A stretch of 30,609 nucleotides of DNA from Spirochaetaceae bacterium (GTDB lineage: Bacteria > Spirochaetota > Spirochaetia > CADAEX01): positions 1-30,609 of the forward strand of contig WRFK01000001.1 of the NCBI GenBank assembly GCA_009778835.1, written 5' to 3'. The position numbers were made by a program, and so were the translations under genes. Shown one piece after another: positions 1-8,675 of the stretch. The notes under the pieces were generated by a model, which saw nothing but the letters and a program-made list of their open reading frames with translations, was not told the origin of the DNA and searched no databases. Every line of letters starts with the position of its first letter. The stretch's first letter is position 1.

Positions 1-425
1 AGAAGATGAAGAGCCTGAAATTCCCATTCGCCCCGCTGCATGGGGATAACAGAATATTCAAAAACAAGAAAGGAATTTTTTTGCAGCCCTTTTCTGTCAA
101 GAGCAACAGGAAATACCTGACATGCCATGGAAGAAGGATAAATATCAAAAAGTTTTATTTTTGTTGCCAGGAATCCTTTTAAGCTTCTTTTTATTTTTAG
201 CTTTACTGCAGTTGCCTCTCCAAGCGATAACGAAGTATTGATATGGCGCTCTATATTTAGAGTATCGATCATAAGTGCTAAAAAAACCGCATCTATAATG
301 ATAATTGGCAGAGCAATAACTCCTGATAAAAACCAAACAAGAGATAAAGGGGCAGAGAAAAATCCCCCTGCTCCAAGTAGCAGCCATAAAATTGCTCCGA
401 CAAACAGAGCTGGTCCTGGTTTCAT
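1..425 (-). CDS. DUF58 domain protein, N-terminal part (cut by window edge)
   Basis: Reading leftward from the ATG at 423-425 the frame stays open to the window edge (about 141 residues); the C-terminal part lies outside. Two hydrophobic segments (about residues 6-28 and 30-52) are followed by a soluble part containing YSVIPMQRGEWEF, close to the 'Y.v.P.rRG.y.f' signature of the DUF58 family. The start is 2 nt beyond the MoxR stop, and a GGAG about 11 nt upstream may serve as ribosome site. In MoxR/DUF58 pairs the DUF58 protein is a membrane-anchored partner of the AAA+ ATPase; its von Willebrand-like part is normally C-terminal, so it cannot be seen here. Family assignment is fairly secure from position and signature; exact function is unknown. 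Confidence 0.8.
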   Translation of the reverse strand, partial: MKPGPALFVGAILWLLLGAGGFFSAPLSLVWFLSGVIALPIIIIDAVFLALMIDTLNIERHINTSLSLGEATAVKLKIKRSLKGFLATKIKLFDIYPSSMACQVFPVALDRKGLQKNSFLVFEYSVIPMQRGEWEFQALHL

Positions 426-427
426 GT

Positions 428-1495
428 TTAGGCTTGCTCCCGACTTTCGTTGGTGCGGGCTCTGTCATCCCGATGTGTACCATTGTCATCCCGACGAAAG
501 TCGGGATCACTAGGAGATGAAGGGCGGGGAGATTCTGTTTTTGCGATAATATTTTCTACTATTTGGGCTTCGGTTAACCCTTCAAGTTCACTCTCTGCTG
601 AAAGTGTGATCCTGTGGCTAAGAACCGGTAATGCTACTGCTTTTATATCATCAGGTAAAATAAAATCCCTGCCATTTATAAGCGCTCTTCCTCTTGCGCA
701 CCGTATCAACGCAAGGCTTCCCCGTGGCCCTGCGCCTGCCTGTATGGAAGGTTCTGAGCGGGTGGTTGCAACAAGCCTTACAGCATAATCTATAATAGAA
801 GGATCGACCCGCAGCGAATAAGTTAAGTTTTGTATAGCCATGAATTCTTTTGGGCTTAGTATTTGTGATACAGCAGAAACAGAGAGCTCTGCGCCTGTGT
901 CTCCGGATAATATACAAGAGACCATCTCTTTTTCTTCTTCTTTTTCAGGATAAGAAGCAAGAACTTTCATAAGAAAGCGATCTTTCTGCGCATCAGGGAG
1001 AGGATATGTCCCTTCGTGCTCATAAGGATTTTGCGTTGCCAGAACCATGAAAGGTTTGGGGAGAGGATGGCTTACCCCATCGAGGCTTACCTGAAACTCC
1101 TGCATTGCTTCGAAAAGAGCTGCCTGGGTTTTTGCAGGAGCGCGGTTGATCTCATCGGCAATAAAAAGGTGGGTAAAGAGAGGCCCTTTTTTTGTTACAA
1201 AATCTCCTGTGGAAGAATTGAGCATAATGTTACCTGTTATATCGCTTGGCATAAGGTCGGGAGTAAACTGCACCCGTTTTGAACTGCCTCCCATGGCCTG
1301 TGCAATAGCGCGAACAAGAAGTGTTTTTCCAAGCCCGGGCACCCCTTCGACAAGAATGTGCCCTCCTGCCAGCAGCGTAATCATCGTAAGCTCGACAAGA
1401 TTTTTTTGGCCAATAAAAGCTTTGGCAATTTCACTTCTGAGTGATTCAATAGCAGCTGCAGCTGATTCTATTGTATAAATCTGTTTTTCTTTCAT
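428..1495 (-). CDS. MoxR-family AAA+ ATPase
   Basis: A 355-residue AAA+ ATPase of the MoxR group, thought to act as a chaperone-like remodelling factor for partner proteins of the DUF58/von Willebrand type. Visible motifs: Walker A GVPGLGKT (51-58), Walker B LFIADE (110-115), sensor 1 ATQNP (153-157), and PLPDAQKDRF (166-175). The frame is open further upstream, but the ATG at 1493-1495 is chosen because the family N-terminus starts there, GGAG precedes it, and it forms an ATGA overlap with the stop of the DUF4350 gene. Residues 322-355 are a charged, low-complexity tail (DPDFRRDD...NESREQA) encoded by a palindromic repeat at the 3' end; the family normally ends just before this. The tail is probably an accident of repeat insertion. 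Confidence 0.93.
   Translation of the reverse strand: MKEKQIYTIESAAAAIESLRSEIAKAFIGQKNLVELTMITLLAGGHILVEGVPGLGKTLLVRAIAQAMGGSSKRVQFTPDLMPSDITGNIMLNSSTGDFVTKKGPLFTHLFIADEINRAPAKTQAALFEAMQEFQVSLDGVSHPLPKPFMVLATQNPYEHEGTYPLPDAQKDRFLMKVLASYPEKEEEKEMVSCILSGDTGAELSVSAVSQILSPKEFMAIQNLTYSLRVDPSIIDYAVRLVATTRSEPSIQAGAGPRGSLALIRCARGRALINGRDFILPDDIKAVALPVLSHRITLSAESELEGLTEAQIVENIIAKTESPRPSSPSDPDFRRDDNGTHRDDRARTNESREQA
438..508. repeat. Palindromic interspersed repeat at the 3' end of the MoxR gene
   Basis: An 8-bp perfect stem, ATCCCGAC (488-495) and GTCGGGAT (500-507), encloses a GAAA loop. A second, inverted partial copy (TCCCGACTTTCGT, 438-450) and another CATCCCGA (467-474) lie beside it. This looks like a short interspersed palindrome of the common 'CATCCCGACGAAAGTCGGGAT' kind found in many bacterial genomes. 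It is locally more GC-rich than its surroundings and lies inside the MoxR reading frame, adding about 34 codons. It may also form a hairpin between the MoxR and DUF58 cistrons. Confidence 0.75.
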
Positions 1496-2661
1496 AACCG
1501 CTCCATTATGGTTTCTATAGTATAGATGTGCTTTATAAATTCCTGGTTTGTCAAGCGCCCTTTTCTTGCTAAAGGAGCAAGCGCTTCTGTGACATCTTCT
1601 TTGTTCAGATCGCAAATTTCAGCTAATCGCGAAAAGAAAGATGATTCATCATCGATAATTTCTCCGTATTGTTGTCTAAACCGCTGTTTTAAAGAGATAT
1701 AATAAATTTCAAGATAACTTCCTAACCCTTTATATTTTTTTAGAAAACGGGCTTCTGCAAGAAACCTTTCCTGCATTGGTTTTCCCGGCCGTGCTCGCTC
1801 CGCATCCGAATCTTCTGCAAGTGATCCAAAAACAGGGATAACCATCCAAAACCCTATGGCTATTAAAACAAGAGCAGATATAAGAAGCAAGGAAAAATTT
1901 CCCCTTTCTGCAAGTTTACCGAAAAAGCCCGGTTCTGTTTTTACTCCTCTGACAAAAAGCATTCCTTTTTTTTCAATATCCTGTTTCCCGGTAAGGTGCC
2001 AGCCAAGCAGGGCATTTTTTTCTTTATCCAGATTCCGGGATTTCATAAAAACAGGATCGCCGCATAATGTTATAGATCCTTTATTAATAAAAATGCGCAC
2101 CAGTTTTATTTTTCCGGATGCATCGGATATGGACTCTGTTTTCTTTTCCGCATAATTGGCAAGAGGCCTCAAAATTGTAAAACTTACAGAGCTGTCTAAG
2201 GTTGGAAAATCATCGTTGCTCGAACGAGAATTGTTTTCCCATGTTTCAGATCCATTATAGTTTGCCATTACTCCAAGCTCTGACAAGAAACCTGTAATGC
2301 CCTGTTTTTCAGCGTCAATTTCTTCAATATCCAGGCAGATAATAAGATGTCCGCCATCTTCTGCCCATTGTTGCAGTTTGCTATATGTATCCTGCTGCCA
2401 TCTAAAAAGAGAGGCAAAGATGATTGCGTTTTTTTCCGGAGCAGAAAGGAGTATGGAGCTATTTGCATAAGAGATAACCCGGACAGGATGCCCTGTTTTA
2501 TTGAGCCACTGTTCCATTGCAAGAAATTCGTTTGTCCGCGCCTGGCGCGAAGCTTTTTTATATACAGTTGTTTCATAAATTTCAAAAAAGTTATATGCAA
2601 AAACAGCAAGTATTGTTAAAGCTGTTATAATCAAAAAAAATGGGATTGCATGTTTACGCAT
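1492..2661 (-). CDS. DUF4350-type membrane protein
   Basis: About 389 residues. An N-terminal membrane segment (about residues 5-25) is followed by an extracytoplasmic-looking domain with LQQWAEDGGHLIICLD, typical of DUF4350 proteins ('...l..wv.~GG.lvv'). A second membrane segment (about residues 260-285, LLLISALVLIAIGFWMVIPV) precedes a basic cytoplasmic tail. The ATG at 2659-2661 is chosen over one at 2689-2691 because AGAGG lies about 9 nt upstream and the hydrophobic N-terminus then starts at once. It overlaps the DUF4129 gene by 8 nt and ends in an ATGA overlap with moxR, so translation of the set is likely coupled. DUF4350 proteins accompany MoxR and DUF58 in many bacteria; function is unknown. 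Confidence 0.75.
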   Translation of the reverse strand: MRKHAIPFFLIITALTILAVFAYNFFEIYETTVYKKASRQARTNEFLAMEQWLNKTGHPVRVISYANSSILLSAPEKNAIIFASLFRWQQDTYSKLQQWAEDGGHLIICLDIEEIDAEKQGITGFLSELGVMANYNGSETWENNSRSSNDDFPTLDSSVSFTILRPLANYAEKKTESISDASGKIKLVRIFINKGSITLCGDPVFMKSRNLDKEKNALLGWHLTGKQDIEKKGMLFVRGVKTEPGFFGKLAERGNFSLLLISALVLIAIGFWMVIPVFGSLAEDSDAERARPGKPMQERFLAEARFLKKYKGLGSYLEIYYISLKQRFRQQYGEIIDDESSFFSRLAEICDLNKEDVTEALAPLARKGRLTNQEFIKHIYTIETIMERL

Positions 2662-4183
2662 GGGAAGCTGCCTCTTCCGTAAGCTGGTCAAGAGATGTAC
2701 AAAACTTTATTGCTTTTTCAAAAATGCCGTTATCCGGAGTTTTCCCGCCATATGCCAAGTCTGTCCATGATAAAACAAGATCGTTAAAACCATCAGCATT
2801 GCGTGCTTTTGCTTTTTTAACTATAGACAGGCAATCATATTCTGTTGCATCAAGAGGAAATTCCAAATCGCTTTGTATTGAATAGATAACAATAGCTGCC
2901 AGGAAACATTTTGCCCAGGCATCGCGAATCAGCCCTTGATTATGCAACAAGGTTGCTTCTGCAAGCAGTTCCCCGGGGTCTGCGAATCCTGCGATTGTCG
3001 AAAAAGAGCTTTTCCATTTTTTTTCTTTTTTACCGCTCACTGCGCTGTTTTTCTTTAACTTATAAAGTCTTAATGTTATATATCCCACAGCAAATATAAT
3101 TGCCAATATAAAAATTGCAAAAAGCAAAAACCCAAAAAATTCTTTTATTTTTTCGATCCAGCCCCAATTTATTTTTGGCAGCTCTTTTGGCGCTTTTGGG
3201 TTCTTGAGCCTGATGCCCCAGGTATCTGTGTTGCCGCCAAAGTCCGGGGAACTTAGAATCTGCTTTAAAACATCTGTTGGCGCATCTGCGCTGGTCTGTT
3301 TAAAACTCTGGTTTTGTTCCGCATAAACACTTTGTAAAGGAGAAAGGATTAAAAATAATCCTATTGAAATAAAGATAATTGTTTTTAGTATGGTTGAAGA
3401 ACCCACAACTATGGATGAAGATCCAGTAACGCGAGAGGCTACTAAAGATTGCTTTTGTTTTACGAAATTTCGCAATGATAATTGAATATCCCATCCTTCA
3501 ACCTCAATCCTGCTATTAATGTAAATACCAAAACCCATACATACATAAAGAGGTTCTATGAGAATAAGATTAAGGCATACTGCGCAAAAAACAAGAAGTT
3601 CAATTGTATCTATGTATTGCCATAAAGAAGCAAGAGGTATTATATGAATCATCTCAAGGAGAAGAACAGCAAAAAGTATTTCTCCTATAAGAAGAGAAAA
3701 GAAAATAACAGTTGTTACGATTGTAAGAGAAGAACAAAAATTTAAGCCGCCGGCTTCGAGTGTTTTTATTCTTGTTCTGGCAGCTTTGCCTGAAAGCTGT
3801 TCCAAAGTTCTGACTGGCATACGTGCTGCCCGCCATATACTAAACCGCCGCCATAGCAGGTCTCCGGTAAGAGCAGTAAAGAAGGATTTAAAAAAGCCTT
3901 TTATTATTCTGGAGAATGTTGCCTGCGGTTCGAAAAAGCGTACAGAAATAACATGAAGCACAGGGCGGGCAAAAAGGGGTTTTAACCACCAGAGTAAAAT
4001 ATATGACCATGGCCGCTCATGCAGGGGAGAGAGCCGAAGAAAAACAGCAACAGCAATGAAAGGCAATACCATCAGGATAATGAAATAAAAAAAATTATTT
4101 CTCCATAAAAGTATTCCTGAGTCCGCAGCTTCCCAACTGCTTCTTTGGCGCAGTTTAAGAGAGCTTGTCAAAGGTTCAGCCAT
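2654..4183 (-). CDS. DUF4129 domain multi-pass membrane protein
   Basis: A 509-residue membrane protein with hydrophobic segments at roughly 31-51, 152-178, 192-220, 265-285 (ending in an AEQ that looks like a signal-peptidase-like boundary) and 350-372. The last ~110 residues match the DUF4129 pattern: LLAEATLLHNQGLIRDAW, then a helical stretch and DLAYGGKTPDNGIFE, where the family has '..yG......'. DUF4129 domains are usually found with MoxR/DUF58 or transglutaminase-like genes. The start at 4181-4183 overlaps the SpoIIM-family gene by 8 nt. Reaction is unknown. The N-terminal ~290 residues are longer than in small DUF4129 proteins and include an extended transmembrane part that I do not recognise. 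Confidence 0.72.
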   Translation of the reverse strand: MAEPLTSSLKLRQRSSWEAADSGILLWRNNFFYFIILMVLPFIAVAVFLRLSPLHERPWSYILLWWLKPLFARPVLHVISVRFFEPQATFSRIIKGFFKSFFTALTGDLLWRRFSIWRAARMPVRTLEQLSGKAARTRIKTLEAGGLNFCSSLTIVTTVIFFSLLIGEILFAVLLLEMIHIIPLASLWQYIDTIELLVFCAVCLNLILIEPLYVCMGFGIYINSRIEVEGWDIQLSLRNFVKQKQSLVASRVTGSSSIVVGSSTILKTIIFISIGLFLILSPLQSVYAEQNQSFKQTSADAPTDVLKQILSSPDFGGNTDTWGIRLKNPKAPKELPKINWGWIEKIKEFFGFLLFAIFILAIIFAVGYITLRLYKLKKNSAVSGKKEKKWKSSFSTIAGFADPGELLAEATLLHNQGLIRDAWAKCFLAAIVIYSIQSDLEFPLDATEYDCLSIVKKAKARNADGFNDLVLSWTDLAYGGKTPDNGIFEKAIKFCTSLDQLTEEAASHA

Positions 4184-5138
4184 TTTTTACCCGCCCTGTG
4201 AATATAAAATAGAGGTATAAAAAAAGCCAGCCTGCAATGCCTGCAATATAGCGCGCTGCCAAGGGTATCTGATGTTTGGATGACCAAAATGCTTCGATAA
4301 CTGCTGCAATAACAAGTAAAATAGTGCTGCCGGTTATTAATGGGATAGCTGTTTTTCCTGCAATACGCAAAGATGCTTGCCTTGTTAGCCCTTTTGTTAC
4401 AAAAAGGCTATAGCCAAGAATTAATCCTGCATGGGCGCTTAAAATAATTGCAGAAAGCTCAAAACTGCTGTGTCCTATTATAAAAGGGAAAAATGTTTGG
4501 GAAAATCCTTTGTTGATTATATGGGCTGCTGCAGTGCCAAAAAAAAGAGCATTAAAGGAAAGGATAAAAAGGCTGCCCACTCCGGCAAGAATACCTCCTG
4601 CAAAAGTTCTGAATGCAATTGAAATATTGTTATATATGTAAAAACCAAACATATCTGCATCTGAACTTACATTTCTTGGTGTAAGGAAATGGGCGCTTTC
4701 GGGATCATACATTGTTTCAATTTGCGCTGCCTGGTTTTCAGGCATTATTTCATAGACAAAATCGGGAAATTTGAGACATAGCGCTATTGTAAAAAAAGCG
4801 ATTCCATAAAAAATAAGGTGGGCAATAGCGATCCCTTTCCATGTGGCTCTTATTGAGCAGGGAAAAGTTTTGAGAATAAAATCCGAAAACTTTCTAAGCG
4901 ACAATGTGCGCTGACCATATAATAGCTGATTTCCTTCAAGAACAAGGCGATTAAGCCTCTCTATAAGAGCAGGATCAAATGCATGTGCGCGAGCAGTGTT
5001 GAGGTCTTGCGTTAGCTCCCGAAAGGCTTTTGGAAACCATGAGGCTTGAGTTTTTATCTCCTTGAATTCCCCGGTTACAACCCCTTCTATTTTATTCCAG
5101 AGTTGCTGGCGGCGTTTAACAAAATTTTGTTGGGTCAT
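4176..5138 (-). CDS. Stage II sporulation protein M (SpoIIM) family membrane protein
   Basis: A 320-residue protein. The N-terminal ~95 residues are soluble (MTQQNFVKRRQQLWNKIEG, typical of the family), then come about six membrane segments. Family hallmarks are NISIAFRTFAGGILAG and GHSSFELSAIILSAHAGL (about residues 225-245). A second in-frame ATG lies at 5142-5144, but the ATG at 5136-5138 is preferred because GGGGA sits 6 nt upstream and it forms an ATGA overlap with the end of the RDD gene. Outside endospore formers this family is regularly encoded next to RDD, DUF4129 and MoxR/DUF58 genes, so the name does not imply sporulation. Role is probably structural or transport-related in the envelope. 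Confidence 0.85.
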   Translation of the reverse strand: MTQQNFVKRRQQLWNKIEGVVTGEFKEIKTQASWFPKAFRELTQDLNTARAHAFDPALIERLNRLVLEGNQLLYGQRTLSLRKFSDFILKTFPCSIRATWKGIAIAHLIFYGIAFFTIALCLKFPDFVYEIMPENQAAQIETMYDPESAHFLTPRNVSSDADMFGFYIYNNISIAFRTFAGGILAGVGSLFILSFNALFFGTAAAHIINKGFSQTFFPFIIGHSSFELSAIILSAHAGLILGYSLFVTKGLTRQASLRIAGKTAIPLITGSTILLVIAAVIEAFWSSKHQIPLAARYIAGIAGWLFLYLYFIFTGRVKNG

Positions 5139-5869
5139 GAACATTCCCCGCTTAATTTTTTGGCTATTCCAAGAAGATATTCGGAATCAGAACAATTTGC
5201 GGCAATCTGTTCTCTGTTTTGGAAAATATGCGCATAGCTGCCGGCTATTTCATCTGCTCTGGCTTTACTCATAAGAGGATAACGCCGCGCAAACATCAGT
5301 ATGGTCTGTTTTTCTTCATAAGATAAACCTTTGGATGGGGTTACTGTCTCGTATCTTGAAAGCCATGACATATCAAAGCGCCTTGAATTGGATAATGAAT
5401 TTGTTGTATAGATAACCAGAGTGTCTGCTGCCCAATCTCCAAGCCTTCTGAATCCATTGCTTGCGCTCATGCAGATCAATGCGATTATATAAAGAAACAA
5501 AAAGGTGTCTGCAAATCTTAATAGATTGCGTAAAAAAGATGCTCCCGGGTTTATGGGAGAACCATCGCTTCTTACTACCCGCAATCCAAGAATTTTTTTC
5601 CCAAGGCTTTGTCCCTTAAAAAATATTTCGCAAATAACATGGTAGAACCAGCTTACTCCAAAAAGAATAAGCATCCAAAGCCATGTTCCGACTATTGCTA
5701 TAAGAGAATTAATCGTTAAAGCTGCTGTAATAATAAAAATAAGCTGGATTGCGAAATCAATTGAATATGAACAAGCGCGGATCAAAAAACCAGCAGGATA
5801 AAGAATAAATTCTATCCCTTCCGGAGTTTGCACGCTTAGTGATGTATCTCTCTCTTTAGGTAAACCCAT
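5135..5869 (-). CDS. RDD family membrane protein
   Basis: A 244-residue membrane protein with the RDD family layout: a first segment containing the Arg and Asp (IRACSYSIDFAIQLI), a second hydrophobic stretch, FKGQSLGKKILGLRVV before the third, and RLGDWAADTLVIYT after it. A ~90-residue cytoplasmic tail follows. The ATG at 5867-5869 shares one base with the stop of the upstream gene (TGATG), strong evidence for this start, although the frame is open further upstream. It is followed by an ATGA overlap with the SpoIIM-family gene. RDD proteins have been linked to ion transport in a few cases; here only membership of the MoxR-linked operon is supported. Confidence 0.88.
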   Translation of the reverse strand: MGLPKERDTSLSVQTPEGIEFILYPAGFLIRACSYSIDFAIQLIFIITAALTINSLIAIVGTWLWMLILFGVSWFYHVICEIFFKGQSLGKKILGLRVVRSDGSPINPGASFLRNLLRFADTFLFLYIIALICMSASNGFRRLGDWAADTLVIYTTNSLSNSRRFDMSWLSRYETVTPSKGLSYEEKQTILMFARRYPLMSKARADEIAGSYAHIFQNREQIAANCSDSEYLLGIAKKLSGECS

Positions 5870-6372
5870 CAGAATATGCCAAGTAACCCGGTACCAATTA
5901 CTGAAATTATAGCAATTACTATTCCCACTGGAATGACTGCAAGGTATATGATGCATAAAATTCCGCAAAATTTCCATAAGGACTTGTTGTTTTTAAATGC
6001 CATTTCAAGATCTTGCGCGTTATTGCTCTGCATGAAACTCCGAATTTTTGCTCCAAAGTTGTAAGTAAAACGGGCAGGGAAAAACATAATTACTCCGGCA
6101 ATTATGTAAACTATGCCCATAGATGCGCCCAGAAGACCTGAGTATATATCTGATAAACCAGCAAGCAATGGCATGGCAATCATAAAGCCAACTCCTGCAA
6201 GAACTGTAATGCCACACCCGATAAAAGATAAAATGCCTATAAATCTGAGCCATGGAGCAGATTCTCTTAAATATTTTACCATGTCTATTGTTAGTCCGTT
6301 GCCTGAAACTGCTGGTTTTGGGGCATTTAAATCTGCATCAGGAGCCTGATATGGGTTTATATTCTCTGACAA
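5869..6372 (-). CDS. Small membrane protein with NPYQAP motif (DUF5362-like), TTG start
   Basis: A 167-residue protein and the first gene of the MoxR/DUF58 operon. It begins with a polar stretch holding NPYQAPDADL, a short motif common at the N-terminus of small membrane proteins, followed by about three hydrophobic regions (roughly 43-70, 76-100, 135-165). The start codon is TTG (6370-6372), supported by AAGGAG ending 6 nt upstream; no ATG gives a better fit. The general shape fits DUF5362-like proteins, but I am unsure of the family. It sits directly behind a good promoter and ends in a TGATG overlap with the RDD gene. Confidence 0.65.
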   Translation of the reverse strand: MSENINPYQAPDADLNAPKPAVSGNGLTIDMVKYLRESAPWLRFIGILSFIGCGITVLAGVGFMIAMPLLAGLSDIYSGLLGASMGIVYIIAGVIMFFPARFTYNFGAKIRSFMQSNNAQDLEMAFKNNKSLWKFCGILCIIYLAVIPVGIVIAIISVIGTGLLGIF

Positions 6373-6437
6373 CTTTTTCTCCTTATCATTATGGGTTAAT
6401 TATGTTTTTTCGTCTAAAGCTGCAAAATACAGATTAA

Positions 6438-6466
6438 ATAATATTATTGTGCAGTGCAAAATGCAA
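6438..6466 (-). promoter_or_regulatory. Predicted sigma70-type promoter for the MoxR/DUF58 operon
   Basis: On the minus strand TTGCAT (6461-6466) and TATTAT (6438-6443) are separated by exactly 17 nt. The site is about 65 nt upstream of the TTG start of the first operon gene and just past the end of lgt. It is the only good match in this 113-nt gap, so lgt and the operon are probably separate units. Confidence 0.5.
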
Positions 6467-6485
6467 ACTTATTATTAAAATCAGG

Positions 6486-7499
6486 TTATTTTCTTTTTTT
6501 GAGAAGCTGTTTTTTGTAAGATTTTTTTTCTTTTCCAAGAAGTTCTGCTGTCTGTTGTTTAGCTTGCCGTTTATATGAGAAAAGGATAAATAGTAGTCCG
6601 CAAGCAATCATAAGAAAGCAGAGAATCTGCCCCATTGTAAAATTTAAAAAAGAATCAAGCTTGTATATATAGCCTGGTTTACTTGAAAGTTTTAAAATAA
6701 AACCAATTTTATAATCAGGCTCTCTGAAGTATTCTATAAAAAATCTTACAAAACCATAACCTGTAATGTATGATCCTATAAGAGCGCCAGGAGGAAGTTT
6801 TATCTTTCTCATAACAAACCATAGAAAAGCCCAGAGAACAATGCCTTCGAGAAAAGCTTCATACAGTTGACTTGGGTGCCGCGGCAGATTTACATAAGCG
6901 CTTATAGTCGATATATCAATACCGGCTTTTGCGGCAATTTCCAATACCCAGTTTTCCCGTATGCTAAAAGGGGCGGCATCCGGAAAGATCATTCCCCAGG
7001 GAGCTGTTGTTACGCGGCCATAAAGCTCTCCGTTTGCAAAATTACCAAGCCTTCCAAAGGTATAGCCGGCAGGAATGGCAACAGCAATCAGGTCTCCTGT
7101 TTCAAGAAGGTTAAAATTTTTTATTTTGCAATAAATAGCAACAGCAACAAATCCTCCAATAAGTCCGCCGTGATAAGACATCCCCTGGAGTCCTATAAAA
7201 TGAAAGTTGCTGTCAAATGGCCAGAAAATAAGGTGTGGGCTTTCCCAATATTGTCCACTTTTATCATAAACAAGCGCATAGAATATTCTTGCTCCCAGAA
7301 GAATACCAAGAATACCCCATGAAAAAATATTGGTTAAAGTATCATCTGTTGTTTTAAGATCTTTTTCTTTTATTTGTTTTTTTACAAGAAAGTAGGCAAT
7401 GGCAAAAGCAACTATATACATAAGGCCATACCATCTTACAGGAAGAACAGGAAAAATTTCCGGTTTTAGCCAGGAAGGATAATTAATAAAAGAAAGCAT
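6486..7499 (-). CDS. lgt: Prolipoprotein diacylglyceryl transferase
   Basis: Lgt moves diacylglycerol from phosphatidylglycerol to the lipobox cysteine of prolipoproteins in the inner membrane. The 337-residue protein has the family motifs: YHGGLIGG (His110, matching the conserved His of E. coli Lgt), GRLGNFANGELYGR (149-162, conserved Arg150), and GFVRFFIEYFREPD with the conserved late Arg. Seven or so membrane segments are visible. It is somewhat longer than E. coli Lgt (about 290), owing partly to a basic Lys/Gln-rich C-terminal tail. AGGAG lies 5 nt before the ATG. It lies 36 nt downstream of the MinD-like gene and may be co-transcribed with it. Confidence 0.97.
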   Translation of the reverse strand: MLSFINYPSWLKPEIFPVLPVRWYGLMYIVAFAIAYFLVKKQIKEKDLKTTDDTLTNIFSWGILGILLGARIFYALVYDKSGQYWESPHLIFWPFDSNFHFIGLQGMSYHGGLIGGFVAVAIYCKIKNFNLLETGDLIAVAIPAGYTFGRLGNFANGELYGRVTTAPWGMIFPDAAPFSIRENWVLEIAAKAGIDISTISAYVNLPRHPSQLYEAFLEGIVLWAFLWFVMRKIKLPPGALIGSYITGYGFVRFFIEYFREPDYKIGFILKLSSKPGYIYKLDSFLNFTMGQILCFLMIACGLLFILFSYKRQAKQQTAELLGKEKKSYKKQLLKKRK

Positions 7500-7535
7500 A
7501 GTTACTCCTGTATAAAATTTGCAAGATACATTTCA

Positions 7536-8675
7536 TTAAAATTTATAACCCGCGTTAGAAGCTTTAACTATTTTGGATTTTAACAGAGTATTTTCTTTTT
7601 TTAATTCATTTATTTCCATCTGTTGCGTTTTTACGATATCGATTATATCTGAAGATGATAGTGTTCCGCTGTGGAGAAGTTCTTCCATTGATTGTATTTT
7701 TGAAGAAAAGTCCAACTGAGCTTCGGTTTCCGCGTTTGCATAAGATTCATCAAAATAATCTTCGTCCGCTCTTGTATCGTGCCGGTAATCTGCCATAAGT
7801 TTATCTGCAATTCTGTAAACAGCCTGTGAAAGAACAGATTTCGGTTTATACATAACTATAGGCAATCTGGAGTTAAGCGAAATTGCCTGGAGTTCGTCGC
7901 GATAAATAACGCCTAAATGTTCCAGGTCAAAACCAAGATATTGCCTGCATGATTTTCTGAGTTTTCCCGCAAGTGTTGCCTGTCTCGGGTCTTCTACCAT
8001 GTTCATTATAAGTAACGGTGAAAAATTCTTTATTTTTTCCATAAAGATGGTATAGCTTTCCGGATCTTCTTTTTTTATTACTTCAAGAAATTTGGGAATA
8101 TACATTTTTTGTATTGCGGTGCTGTCTTCCCGAAGTTTATCTACATGCGATCTTGCAATGGTTTTTCTGCGAAAGGAGGTGTCCATTATTCTGAATATTG
8201 ACTGTTTGATAAAAATATAGGCATTAAGGGTTGCTGTTAAAGCAGGTGTTGTTACAATTATTCCCTGTCCTGCTGCAAGAAAAAAATCAATAGTGTTATA
8301 ATTTGTTCCTGCCCCCAAATCCATTATAAGATAATCAGAATTAAGGGAAAAAAGATTTTTTAAAAGCTTTCTTTTTTGCAAGGTTTTAAGATTTGCCATT
8401 CCCGGCATATCTGAATCACCTGGTATAAACTGAACATTCTTATAATCAGTATCATAGATGATTGAATTAAAAGAAGCTCCAGGGGTATTTAAAAAACTTC
8501 CGATTCCCCCCCGTACTCCTGTCATTCCCAAGACAACATGAAGATTTGAACCTCCAAGGTCCATATCAGCAAGAACAACTTTTTTCCCTGCCTGCCCAAG
8601 CGCAAGTGCAAGGTTTGCCGAAACCAAAGTTTTTCCCACGCCGCCTTTTCCGCTGGCTATTGGTATTACCTGCAT
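7536..8675 (-). CDS. MinD/ParA-type P-loop ATPase
   Basis: A 379-residue ATPase of the MinD/FlhG/ParA group. It has the deviant Walker A GKGGVGKT (9-16, with the signature Lys10), a Walker A' DMDLGGSNLHVVLG near residue 40, and a Walker B YLIMDLGAGT near 115-125. The GGSNLH variant is typical of an orphan MinD-like subgroup in several Gram-negative phyla rather than the MinD of MinCDE. The last ~60 residues (EINELKKENTLLKSKI) look like a coiled coil, which standard MinD lacks. No amphipathic MinD membrane-targeting tail is obvious. The ATG directly abuts the stop of the membrane-protein gene upstream, with AGGGAG just before. It is probably a spatial-positioning ATPase; target unknown. Confidence 0.85.
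   Translation of the reverse strand: MQVIPIASGKGGVGKTLVSANLALALGQAGKKVVLADMDLGGSNLHVVLGMTGVRGGIGSFLNTPGASFNSIIYDTDYKNVQFIPGDSDMPGMANLKTLQKRKLLKNLFSLNSDYLIMDLGAGTNYNTIDFFLAAGQGIIVTTPALTATLNAYIFIKQSIFRIMDTSFRRKTIARSHVDKLREDSTAIQKMYIPKFLEVIKKEDPESYTIFMEKIKNFSPLLIMNMVEDPRQATLAGKLRKSCRQYLGFDLEHLGVIYRDELQAISLNSRLPIVMYKPKSVLSQAVYRIADKLMADYRHDTRADEDYFDESYANAETEAQLDFSSKIQSMEELLHSGTLSSSDIIDIVKTQQMEINELKKENTLLKSKIVKASNAGYKF

Noticed and set aside
145..510. Open frame on the minus strand of about 120 codons starting in the palindromic repeat
   Set aside because: It is a shadow of the DUF58 and MoxR ends; the start is translation of the interspersed repeat (IPTFVGMT), and the real frame there shows DUF58 and MoxR signatures.
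6867..7322. 151-codon open frame on the plus strand
   Set aside because: It lies fully inside lgt on the opposite strand, whose motifs are clear; composition is not protein-like.
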